The notes under the pieces were generated by a model. The model did no database searches. It was not told the origin of the DNA and saw only the letters and a list, made by a program, of their open reading frames with translations. From NCBI RefSeq assembly GCF_051020975.1, contig NC_135042.1, positions 1,146,001 through 1,210,000 of the forward strand: DNA of 64,000 nt, given 5' to 3'. Made by a program: the position numbers and the translations under genes. Shown here in pieces: positions 1 through 9,885 of this stretch. Source of the DNA: Osmia lignaria lignaria. Its lineage: Eukaryota; Arthropoda; Insecta; Hymenoptera; Megachilidae. Within the stretch, counting starts at the first letter, position 1; each line of letters begins with the position of its first letter.

Positions 1-572
1 AATTTCCAAAATGTTATTGGTAATATTAGAAAAACATCGTCGCACATCTTTGTATAAAGCATTATTTTGTAATAGCCATTGTAAAGCTACTCGAAGTTTG
101 CCAACGTCTATTTCAAATTGTCTTTGTTGCTCCAAATTTTCGAGGTTTTCCACTACAATCATTAGACCGGTTTGGGTTAATCTAAGTGGAAGTTGCTCGG
201 CTACTTCGAACACATCGCGGGCAAATAGGACTACCTGACCTTTGCACCAATCCTGACTGAACCGATTTTGAATTTTCATGATTTTAAGAAACGGTACTAT
301 TCCGCACTACATTTGTTTCTCGATTTCCGATAAATCTGCTATCTCCTGAGGTACAGACATAAGTTCCATTTTATTCCAGAATGTCTAAGATGGAACTTTG
401 TGTTTTTTAAGATGATGTAGGCAACGAGAACATGTTGTTATCTTCTCTGGTTGTATTAGATTTGCAGGAATTACACCAGACATAGGCTGCGTGTGCAAAG
501 CGTAACGTTGCTGCGGATATAACGTCTTGTAACACACTGCACATGGTACATCTGGAAAAATATTAATAGTCG
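1..572 (-). pseudogene. Helitron copy 1, DUF6570-type N-terminal domain (fragment)
   Basis: Read on the minus strand this encodes the Cys-rich N-terminal domain of insect Helitron proteins. Visible motifs are CAVCYKTLYP, then HTQPMSGVIPANL, a CSRC pair, and further on GQVVLFARDVFEVAEQLPLR. The same block occurs at 48299-48688 with about 70% matching residues by eye. The reading frame is broken by a stop near 310-320 and the fragment runs off the window at base 1. The known role of the parent protein is replicative transposition (Rep/helicase); this N-terminal domain has no established activity. Clearly a relic. Confidence 0.75.
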
Positions 573-1403
573 TGTGACGGTCCTGCGGTGGACCGGGGAG
601 GAAGGGCGGCTCAGTCGTATGGTCAAGGTTCTTCTTGAATGAGTACTCGGTGTGGGTATGGGTGGTAACGTGTTTATTCAATACTACCTTACTGATTAAC
701 GATTTACAGGCGAGGCGGCGGAAATCTTGAATTCTTACATGTATAGCTGGTCGCGAGGGCGCGGCGTGGTCTTAATCCTAGGCGGGCCTTATATCTATTC
801 GAACGCGGCTTAAATCTACGGGTCGCGGCGCGGTTCTTACTACTATAAGCGCGGGACTTATGACTACGGTTCGCGGCGCGGGTCATAATTTCTAGGTGCG
901 GTCGCATGAAACAAACGCTTCGCAGTTCGTGGCGGACGGGATGGGGATGTCGTAGGAGCGGTAGTGGCCGTAGTAGTGGTACCCTCGGTTAAGTGGCAAA
1001 CGCCGTCCCTCGGGCCTGGCCAGAGGACCTGTATCCCGTCTGCTGGTGGCTTCCGCCGGGGCAGAACGGAGGTCAGGGTTGCCGAAATGCAGGCAGGCCA
1101 GATGGGCCTTCCGCGGGCGGAGGTTATCGACCTTTCGCGGGGCGGCCGGATTTCACCAAACCGTCCCGGAGCCGTGGAGGAAGCAGGAATACAAAAACAG
1201 GAGTCGTGCTCGATCGTATCGGCGGTTGCGACGGTGCGGGTTCGGTATGCTTCGCTTTCGCTTCGATCTCGGTACGGAGCCGATTCGACGTTTTGGGTCC
1301 GCGGGCCGCGTTATATTCGGTCAGGTGGATTGATCGCCTTGCGAGAGCGCCACGCGGCTCGCGACCCTCTATCGGTCGCGGCGCGAAGTACCCGTCACAG
1401 TCG
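569..1403. repeat. Solo LTR (573-1399) with 4-bp target duplication
   Basis: An 827-bp insertion splits Helitron copy 1. It starts TGTGACGG and ends CCGTCACA, a perfect 8-bp inverted terminal pair, and is flanked by GTCG at 569-572 and 1400-1403. The Helitron sequence resumes directly after it (compare 48640-48690). The size, TG...CA ends and 4-bp duplication fit a solo LTR of a gypsy-type element. GC-rich ORFs inside (for example 964-1455) show no recognisable domain and are probably chance. Orientation is not determined. Confidence 0.7.
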
Positions 1404-1722
1404 ATTTAAAATGGTCTACCTGAAGGAGAAGTCCTTTTCTTTGATTTTTCGCTAGTTCAGGCATATTCCTTAAACGCGTATTTCGTGATTCGGTACGTTC
1501 ATTTAGTAGTACTTCTCGCGTACGATTTCTCATAACCATTAGACGTTACGAACGTTCCTCACTAGATTCATTCGTTAAACGCGTGCGGATTAATCCGATA
1601 CGACGTGACCGTTACTCGGCAGATTCGTTCTTTAAACGATGAGAAATTATGCTTAGCCGACGTTTAGTTTTATCGACCGTTTCACGCGATAATTTCGAAA
1701 GAACATATTTCCGCTGTACAGA
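1404..1722 (-). pseudogene. Helitron copy 1, N-terminal repeat region (fragment)
   Basis: Continuation of the Helitron on the minus strand. The peptide SKLSRETVDKTKRRLSIISH near 1630-1700 matches the start of the Arg/Ser repeat region in copy 2 (49190-49280). DNA identity with 48690-48760 and 49140-49280 is clear by eye. It ends exactly where the errantivirus LTR begins at 1723. No function remains. Confidence 0.7.
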
Positions 1723-2427
1723 TGTTACGTTGCGCGTTGCGCGAGAGCGAGCGCGCAACGTAAAAGAAGATAAAGATATTTTTAATAGAAAATATTGAAC
1801 TTGATTCCTCTTATTTTTGGGCGATGAGAAAGGTATCGCTGCCACCAGTTCTGACCGCGTATGACGCGGAAGCGTCCTGTACGGTCAGAACAAAATTAAA
1901 AGACGGAAATTTTAGATAGTGATTATTTCCGTTGGGTTCGTCAGTGTTCTGGGTCCCATACGGGTCCCTCCTTGAAACCATGTGTTGGGGTGCGTGAATT
2001 TGAAATATAGAATGATAAAGGAAATGATACAAAATGGAATTTGAAAGAAATGTTAATACAATTTAGTGTGCAAAGAGAAAGTAATTTTCATCCAAAATAA
2101 CTATTGAAGCTAACAGAAACTGAATGTGAAATGACTATTGTTGAGTATTGAAATGATTCTATTTGAATACTGTTACTTACTATTAAATGAATTCGATTAA
2201 AACAATACTGGTTTTACAAGGGTAAAGATGCTTAACCTATTGTTTGATATAAACATAAATGAGATCGGAAAAAGATGTTAGCCTTTGGTTTACAATGAGA
2301 CCTTTCAATATAATATCAACCGGATTTGAAATGTGAAAATTATATATATATATATTTAATGAGGGACGACCACCTCGACCAAGTATAATAGAAATTTGAG
2401 GTTTTTGGCGGTATCTATCCGCGAGGT

Positions 2428-2481
2428 AACGACCTGAACGAAGAGACTCTTACAACCCCCGAAAGGGCTTTACAGGTCGTT
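2428..2481 (+). other. Structured motif, LTR copy 1
   Basis: The outer arms AACGACCTG (2428-2436) and CAGGTCGTT (2473-2481) pair perfectly. Between them lies a conserved core with GAAGAGACTCTTAC and CCCGAAAGGG, both able to form small hairpins. The core recurs at six other places in this window while the outer arms change sequence but keep pairing. This suggests a three-way RNA junction. Function unknown. Confidence 0.6.
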
Positions 2482-2596
2482 CCTGGTAAAGTATCGTAGT
2501 CGAAGAAATCGTCACACACAAACTCGCGATGATTCAAAGTTCGAAATATTAAGATAGCGAAATTACTACGATCGGTACCTGATGGTGGAAACGTGA

Positions 2597-2647
2597 CGAT
2601 CTAAAATGAAGAGACTCTTACAACCCCCGAAAGGGCTTAATAGATAG
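2597..2647 (+). other. Structured motif, LTR copy 2
   Basis: Same core as the copy at 2428-2481 (GAAGAGACTCTTAC then CCCGAAAGGG). The outer arms here are ATCTA (2599-2603) and TAGAT (2641-2645), unrelated in sequence to the first copy but still complementary. Confidence 0.55.
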
Positions 2648-3517
2648 CCCGTTTTGCCTCGTCGAAACTGAATAGTAATGCCGTGCTCGACAAATTAGTA
2701 CTGAACAGGCTTACCGTGAAACTGTAGAATGCAATGTACGATAAAAATCGCTTTGTTGTTCGCTATTTAATCGTTGAAAATCGCTGTTGAATCTGGAACA
2801 CCAAGAAAGATGAGAGACTGGTGCCGCACTAACACTTGTCGCGCACCCGGTTGTCGTTTATTGCAAAATTAAGTATTAAATGAAACGTATCACAAGACAA
2901 TTACAATTTTCGGAAATAGTATAATAATAAACGCGAGTGAATTTAATACGAAAATACGCGATCAACGGATTAAAAGAAAGAGAAAAGATAGAATATTAAT
3001 AGTGAGAAATAAATTTAACGTGCGCGTCTCTGAGTCTTTGCCGCGTATTCGGAATTTCACCCTCACGACACTCTGCCTAATTCGTAGGACTTGCCGCGCA
3101 GCTAAATTACAACGAATTACAATCGACAACTCTATCTCTAAACGCACGGGCTCCCGTCACGACTTACTCGATTGTTCGACGAAGAGTGATCAGAATCGAT
3201 CGCGATCCTAGCCGGAAGGGCCCGTCGCGAGGACGATGTCCTGCGTGGGGACATTTCGGCAAATCACAGCGCGTAACGACGGCGTCGCGTTCGTTTCTAT
3301 TGGTCGAAAGCGCGTGCCAACCAAATTCCTCCAGATCATGCTTTCTCTCTTTCTTGGTGTTCTTTCTCTGTTGTTACGTCCCTAGTTATAATCCATTTTC
3401 GTCTTTCGCCATTTCAAGGAGGTCTCGCTCTGGAATCCGCGTAACATCAGCGTTTTCTCGCTTAGCGACGCCCGCGATACGAAATCGGGGAACTCGCGGA
3501 ATGCGATGGCGAAAACC

Positions 3518-3545
3518 CTTTGCTTGCAGGTTTTCGCAAGCAAAG
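3518..3545 (+). other. Perfect 10-bp hairpin in LTR
   Basis: CTTTGCTTGC (3518-3527) and GCAAGCAAAG (3536-3545) form a perfect stem around the 8-base loop AGGTTTTC. It lies in the half of the LTR not shared with the solo LTR at 53679. It could be a structural or regulatory element of the retroviral RNA; nothing more can be said. Confidence 0.5.
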
Positions 3546-4165
3546 AGCGTGACCTACTCCCCTTTTGAGAGTATAAGTTATCGCCACAACGCAGGTACGC
3601 CAGTTCCGTGATAGCGTAAAGCAGAGACGAAGTTCTGTCCGTTCGTGACCCGCAGTAGATCCGCGAGTAAGGCTAAACTCGAAACCGGAAGATCATCAAC
3701 GACGTGCTCGGCCGACGGTTCAACACGAGTGTATCGCCGTGGTCTGAGATAACAGACCCATAATTGGACCAAGTCCAGGAGTGCACTCGCGTGCTGTGCA
3801 GGACCACCACCAACCGCTTGTATCTCCAAGGTCGAGTCGTAGCCACGCGTCGCGAGTCTAGTGTATCGTCCGAACCGCGAAGCAAGCGAAAACCGAGACT
3901 CTCAGTGTGAATGACCATCGAGTGAATACGAGAACGAACGAGCGACGAACAACACCCGAAATCAGCGAAGGGTATGTAACAACAGAGACAGAATATATAT
4001 ATCTATTGAAGACCCATACATGTCTATCTTTAATAATTGAACGCCCCATCCTGTACTCCTATACTACCTGCGAAAAAGGTCAAGGCACGCTTTAGCGATT
4101 TGATCGGCAGAACCCAGAACATAGTAATAGTGAAATAACCACCCTTAAGCTGGGACGTAACAATT

Positions 4166-4186
4166 TGGTGTCAGAAGTGGGATTCG
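4166..4186 (+). promoter_or_regulatory. Primer-binding site, tRNA-Leu type
   Basis: TGGTGTCAGAAGTGGGATTC follows the LTR end by three bases. It is complementary to the 3' end of eukaryotic tRNA-Leu (CCCACTTCTGACACCA). It would prime minus-strand DNA synthesis and fixes the LTR/internal boundary. Confidence 0.75.
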
Positions 4187-4308
4187 TTAAACATACGGAT
4201 TCACGTAATTTAAACAAATATCGAAATTCATTCATTTCCGTGGCTTAACGCGCCGTAACTTGACCACACCCTTGCTACTTTAACGCACGCCTTCTTATAA
4301 CTGTCACC

Positions 4309-5646
4309 ATGCCTCTCGTTCACGACACGATTCCCTCTCGCAACCCACCACCGCCTCCTACGTCCTCACCGTCCGTAAGAGACTCACGGAGCCTCGGACA
4401 ATCCGGGACATCCCATTATGATTCATGGTTCATCGCCGAAAGGGAGGAGAAAAAGGTGGATCGCGTTTTAGAAAAAATCCCTGATTTCGACCCTGAGAAG
4501 GTTTCGTTCGAAGATTTTCTGACCGCAATTCATAAAGTAAAGTCACGAGTCCCGTCCGGCCTAGAGACCAGATTTCTCGAAAGTCTTATGGATAAATTAG
4601 TTCAACACGTTAAATTCTATGTAGAGAATCAGAACTGCACAAGCGTCGTCGACCTCTTAAAGTTGCTTCGAAAGAGATACGCTCCTAACAAGACCTATAA
4701 GGAACTCTGCTTAGAAGTCGGGAACCTCCCAATGAGGGACGACGAAACGGTGCTAGAATATACGCATAGTTTCTCGAAGCTACTTTATCAGGCATCCGCC
4801 AGCGGTCGCGACGAAAAGGGTGACGAATTCGACCCCGAAAAATTCGACATCTTATCGGGGCGAGCCTTCATCCGAGGTTTGCCATCAAAACTATCGCAGG
4901 CCGTAATGACTGCCCGGAAAACCACACTCACCGACATCATGGACGAGGCACTCTTGATAGACAAAAACGACGCGAAAATGAAAAAATCAGCCCCTCCGAC
5001 TAAACCACCGGTCAACCCTTTGCCAGCAACCCCTCCTTCACCATACGACTACAATCGCACCTGGTCGGAGTGGCGGGAACCGCCACAACAGGTGCAACCG
5101 GAATATCCTAGCCACTCATGCGGTTCTTGCTACACGAATTCGGCCCAGCCCGCGACCCCTCCGGTAAATACGTGTCAATTTCGGTACACAGCTCCACCGT
5201 GCGGGGCCGGATGCCCACACGGTTGCGCACCATGCATGCCCCTGCAGCCTTCTTGGTTCTGCGGGTGTGGCCACGCTCAAAGGGTGCCACCTCAAGGCCC
5301 ACGCTATCATAACCACTATCAAGCACACGGAACTCAATATTCAGGTCAAACGAATTATTCAAATAATTATTCACGCGGTCCAAATCGGCACCAAGGACCT
5401 CGCCGAACGCCAGGAAATAGCTATCCTGAACGTGGGCGCGATCCTCCGCCAAGACCAGAAAACAGGCCGTTGCGCGATAACACTCCAGACAGAGAAAATT
5501 TAAACTTCAGTCGCGCCCGTTCACCCGCGGACTATCGAGCGGGCGCAGCTTTTACGCCTCGCCGCGATCCCCAACGGCCACAAGCGAGTCCCCAGGACTC
5601 TTACAGGCTCCTTCGCCGCGAATCCGGATCCGCTCAAAGGAACTGA
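4309..5646 (+). CDS. gag: Errantivirus Gag polyprotein
   Basis: This 445-aa ORF is intact. Residues about 50-200 carry the helical Gag core seen in gypsy-class elements (FEDFLTAIHKVKSRVPSGLE, later LRKRYAPNKTYKELCLEVGN). From about 225 on it is Pro-rich, then Cys-rich (about 265-325), then an Arg-rich tail suited to RNA binding; I see no classic CCHC knuckle. It forms the particle shell. The pol frame overlaps its last codons in the -1 frame, so Pol was probably made by -1 frameshifting. It is the only errantivirus gene here without a break. Confidence 0.8.
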   Translation: MPLVHDTIPSRNPPPPPTSSPSVRDSRSLGQSGTSHYDSWFIAEREEKKVDRVLEKIPDFDPEKVSFEDFLTAIHKVKSRVPSGLETRFLESLMDKLVQHVKFYVENQNCTSVVDLLKLLRKRYAPNKTYKELCLEVGNLPMRDDETVLEYTHSFSKLLYQASASGRDEKGDEFDPEKFDILSGRAFIRGLPSKLSQAVMTARKTTLTDIMDEALLIDKNDAKMKKSAPPTKPPVNPLPATPPSPYDYNRTWSEWREPPQQVQPEYPSHSCGSCYTNSAQPATPPVNTCQFRYTAPPCGAGCPHGCAPCMPLQPSWFCGCGHAQRVPPQGPRYHNHYQAHGTQYSGQTNYSNNYSRGPNRHQGPRRTPGNSYPERGRDPPPRPENRPLRDNTPDRENLNFSRARSPADYRAGAAFTPRRDPQRPQASPQDSYRLLRRESGSAQRN

Positions 5647-8600
5647 ACAAAGGCAACGGAGAATTTATTATAGACACCGGCTCGATGTTGAACTTGATTA
5701 AGTCAAACGCGCTACGGACCGACGCGCCGATCATTGAATGCGAGAGGGTCAGCGTAAAGGGACTGCAAGGATACATCATCGCTGCCGGCATTATAAGCAT
5801 TAAGATAAACGGAAGCCAAACTCTCTTTTACGTCGTCGACAACCCGGATTTCCCTGACGGAGTAATAGGCCTCTTAGGTAGCCCGTACCTCCTGCAAGAA
5901 GAAAGCGAAATTTCCTTTCACCATAGAACCCTAGTAACGAGCAAACGGCCGTTTCATCCAATCGGATTCTCGAACTCACGGGAGATAAAAGAAACGCTAA
6001 CCTCTTGCCAACGCGACCAGGAAGTACCACGAGCGCTCCTCGGTAAACAGGAATGTACAAAAGTTGCGTCAGCCGATTACACAAACGATAACGACGAAGA
6101 CGCGGACCGCGCCGTCGAAGAGCTGACCCAACAAAATTCTCGGGAATCGGGTAAAGAAACGCGCAACGCAACCGACATTATTGACCAACCTAGGCCACTG
6201 ACACCGCTGTCAGACGAACAGCTGGAATTTCAAGGCGAAGATCTAGGAGACTATGTCGTCACGCAACTAACCGACGTTGAGAGAATCCAAAAAATTAATA
6301 AAGCACTAAAATTAGATCATTTAGAAGATAAACCGCGACGCATGGTCGAAAGTATCGTAGCACGTTACGCGGATAGATTTTTTATTCCCGGCGATCCTCT
6401 GGGAGATACAAAGGCAATCGTTCACAATATCCCTGTGGACGACAAGACCCCGGTATTTACACGACAGTATCCCTTTAGCGTCGACCAGGAAGAAGAAATA
6501 TCGAAACAAATACAGAACTTAGGGGATTTAGGGGTAATAGTTCCCTCGAACTCCCCGTATAACTCACCCCTCTGGCTAGTTCCGAAAAAACCGGATTCGA
6601 AAGGAAATGTGCGCTGGAGAATGGTCGTAGACTTCCGTAAATTAAACGCGAAAACAATCGACGACCGTTTCCCGATTCCCCGCATATCGGATATTTTCGA
6701 CTGATTAGGAGGTGCAAAATATTTCGCTGTTTTCGACTTGGCAAATGGATTTCACCAGATACGCATGGCCCCGGAGGACCAGGAGAAAACGGCATTCTCG
6801 ACTCCGGATGGACACTACGAATACGCGCGCATGCCGTTCGGTTTGAAAAATGCGCCTGCTACTTTTCAAAGGCTTATGCAACTCGTTTTGAAGGGACTAA
6901 TTGGTAAAATCCTATACGTATACATCGACGATATAGTAGTTTACGGACGCACGTTGGAGGAAATGAAAACACGACTCGAAACTCTGTTCCAACGCCTTCG
7001 CGATAATAACCTCACTCTGCAACCAGATAAGGCGGAATTTCTAAAGAAAGAGGTGATCTATTTGGGCCACATCATCTCGTCCGAAGGAATAAGACCAAAC
7101 CCGGAGAAAATTCGAGCAGTAGAAAGTTTTCCGACTCCGACCACGCGAAAAACACTGAAACAATTTTTAGGATTGGTAAATTACTATAGGCGATTTATCC
7201 CAGATCTGTCACAACAGGCCAAACCGCTGACAGAACTTACCAGTCCCAAGAAACCCTTCACATGGACCGAAGCTCATCAGAAAAGTTTTGAGGCATTACG
7301 ACAGACACTGTGTAAAGAACCGGTTTTGCGCTATCCGAATTTCGACGAGCCCTTCATTATCACCACCGACGCATCGGACATCGCTGTCAGCGCTGTCCTA
7401 AGTCAGGGCAAAATAGGCGAAGATCCACCTATTGCCTAGGCGTCGTTAGCTCTCACGCCGGCTCAACAAAATTATTCGACAATGGAGAAAGAATGCTTTG
7501 CAATCATCTTTGCCGTAAAACATTTCAGAACGTACATATATGGCAGAAAGTTCACGCTAGTAACAGACCATCGTCCTCTACAATGGCTATTCTCGGTCAA
7601 AGACCCAGTATCACGCCTAGCCCGCTGGAGAATACTCCTAGAGGACTATAATTATGAGATCATATACAAACCAGGTCGAGTAAACGCAAACGCAGATGCC
7701 TCGTCAAGAAATCCGATACCATTTGCACTACCAATAATACCCTCAGATCAGATCACCAACACAGAGGAACCCATTGCAAACCGGGTAAGATCATGTCGGG
7801 CGGCCCAATCTAGGCCAAATTACGAGGAACCACCATCCATGATCCTGGACGAAACACAATCGATAGGAAATATAGAACCAGAAGAGATCGAGCCCAATGC
7901 AAACTCTACCATGATGGATGACAACGTCACCACGGAGCAAGAGCACGAGGCACTGACAACTAGCACCCCAAAACCAAGAAAACGCGTATCTTGGGGATCA
8001 CCTCTCTCCACCCAGGAACCTATACAGCCATCCGAGGACCAAGCTGAACCAGAACAGGAACCATCCTCACACGACCTCTCGCAAACAAATACCGTCGAAC
8101 AACCGACACGCATCTCCTGGGATTTGCCATCTCCAGCAGAATTATTAGACATACCGCAATCGACCATTAGGACTCCCGAATTTACTCGCGAATGGAAAGA
8201 CATTGACAATATTTACGCGCCATATCCACAGGTCACCGTCAGCCCAACACAGGCTAAAGTCACCCAATGCAAAATAACCATTTCTAAAGCTCCACTCACC
8301 GAGGGCCCTGGTAATATCGCACATTTTATCCCTGCGGATAAAATTCTCACCAGCCCCAACTGTAGAACATTAAAAGCCCTAGGTATGCTCTCGGAAACAA
8401 ATCTGCTCACGGAAAATCTAACCGAAGGACGCGTAATCGTTACGCAAGCAGAAGAAAGGCGAATCTTTAGCGTCGTAGGCGCTAAATACTTCTTCCAGAC
8501 TATCGAACAACACCAGATATCTTATTTACTGCATGCTCTAAAACTAGCAGCAAAAATAGAAGGAGTAGATAATCTCCGCATCCCAACGAGTGGAAAAACG

Positions 8601-9797
8601 ATACACAAAATGGACGCTCAAACGTTACAACAATTGTCCGAAGCCTTTCATGACGAACCGATCACCGTGACGATATGTACAGGTGAAATACAAACTCCGC
8701 CAGAGGACCATCGAGAAGATATCATCCGCCACTATCACGAAAGTTTAATAGGAGGTCACAAAGGAGTAACTAAAACATATCGACGTATACGGAACCTTTT
8801 CGACTGGCCTAGAATGCATCGAGATGTGGAAGACTACATTCGGTCCTGTAAAAGCTGCCAAGAGCAAAAATTAGTACGGATCAAAACACGAGAACCAATG
8901 CTCATTACGGATACGCCAGCCAGACCTTTCGATAAAGTAGCATTAGACACTGTCGGTCCTCTTCCATTCACGCCAAGTGGAAATAGACACATTCTCACGC
9001 TTCAATGTCAACTCTCAAAATTTTGCATGGCCATTCCATTACCGGACATCCGAGCTGAAACTGTAGCAGACGCCTTCTCGCGTTACTTCATCGCAATGTT
9101 CGGCGCGCCACGGGCAATCCTCACGGATCGCGGCACGTCGTTTATTAATCAAGTTCTTAAAGGAATAGCCAAAACATTTAATGTCGAACACGTTACCACC
9201 TCCGGTTACATGCCTCAAACAAACGGTTCCCTTGAGCGTAGTCACTACGTACTCATCGAATATCTAAAACATTTTATAGAAAACAAGCATGACTGGGATA
9301 TTCTTCTTCCTTTCGCAACGTACTCGTATAACACCTCGACACACGAGGCGACAAATTTCACGCCTTACGAAGTAGTTTTCGGCCAGCTAGCAAGAGATCC
9401 TTTCACTCCCATGACTCGCGAAAAACTCCTGACCTATCCAGCATACATTCAAAATTTGGTACAACCATTAGAAGAAATCCGTCAAATAGCTAGGAAAAAT
9501 CTGGAACAAAGCAAAGAACGCTCGAAATTACAGTACGATAGGAAAATTAAAGAAGTCGAATTCTCTCCCAATGATCAAGTTTATGTGTTAAAATAACCGC
9601 GTCTTAGTAAATTTGACCCTCATTATATCGGCTCATTCAAAATCTGTGAAATAACAGAAAATAACAACGCAATTCTCACGGACGAACAGGGAAGAAAGTT
9701 CGCAAAATACCTTAATAAATTAAAACTCGCACATTCGAGAAATTTTGAAAACAAATACGATACCACCTGGAAACCTCCCCCTTTCGACCCCACCTGA
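5640..9797 (+). pseudogene. pol: Errantivirus Pol (PR-RT-RNaseH-IN) with three stops
   Basis: The pol frame enters from the gag overlap and reads FIIDTGS at about 5664, the retropepsin active site. Reverse transcriptase follows, with YIDD at about 6927. RNase H shows TDAS (about 7369) and TDHRP. Integrase has an HHCC-type finger (about 8730-8860) and D, D and E residues in DTVGPLP, LTDRGTSF and NGSLERS. The frame is broken by a TGA at about 6702, a TAG at about 7437 and a TAA at 9594. Coding sense continues past each one, so these look like decay. An unusual 300-residue spacer of low complexity lies between RNase H and integrase (7700-8650). Not functional as it stands. Confidence 0.85.
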
Positions 9798-9885
9798 GCA
9801 AAAAGGTATTTATTTTATGAAATCCAGTATCCAACTAACAGTTGACCTATGCCTATAAAATACTAGATAGGTCAACCAAACCAAC

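Larger units (their letters stand above)
1723..4162 (+). repeat. 5' LTR of errantivirus (2.44 kb)
   Basis: The repeat starts TGTTACG and ends CGTAACA, followed after three bases by a primer-binding site. It is unusually long for an insect LTR. Its first roughly 1.7 kb is the same family, inverted, as the solo LTR at 53679-56434; the last part differs. It opens with a hairpin of TTGCGCG-rich inverted repeats near 1728-1765. It contains two copies of a structured motif (2428-2481 and 2597-2647). The left boundary abuts the Helitron relic. No matching 3' LTR is visible, so the original target duplication cannot be checked. Confidence 0.8.

Noticed and set aside
964..1455. Overlapping ORFs up to 163 aa
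   Set aside because: They lie in a GC-rich solo LTR, overlap in three frames and run out of it into Helitron sequence on the wrong strand.
2428..2647. Hammerhead or twister ribozyme for the repeated LTR motif
   Set aside because: The three-way layout suggested it, but the hammerhead CUGAUGA and GAAA junctions and the twister core are not present in either strand.
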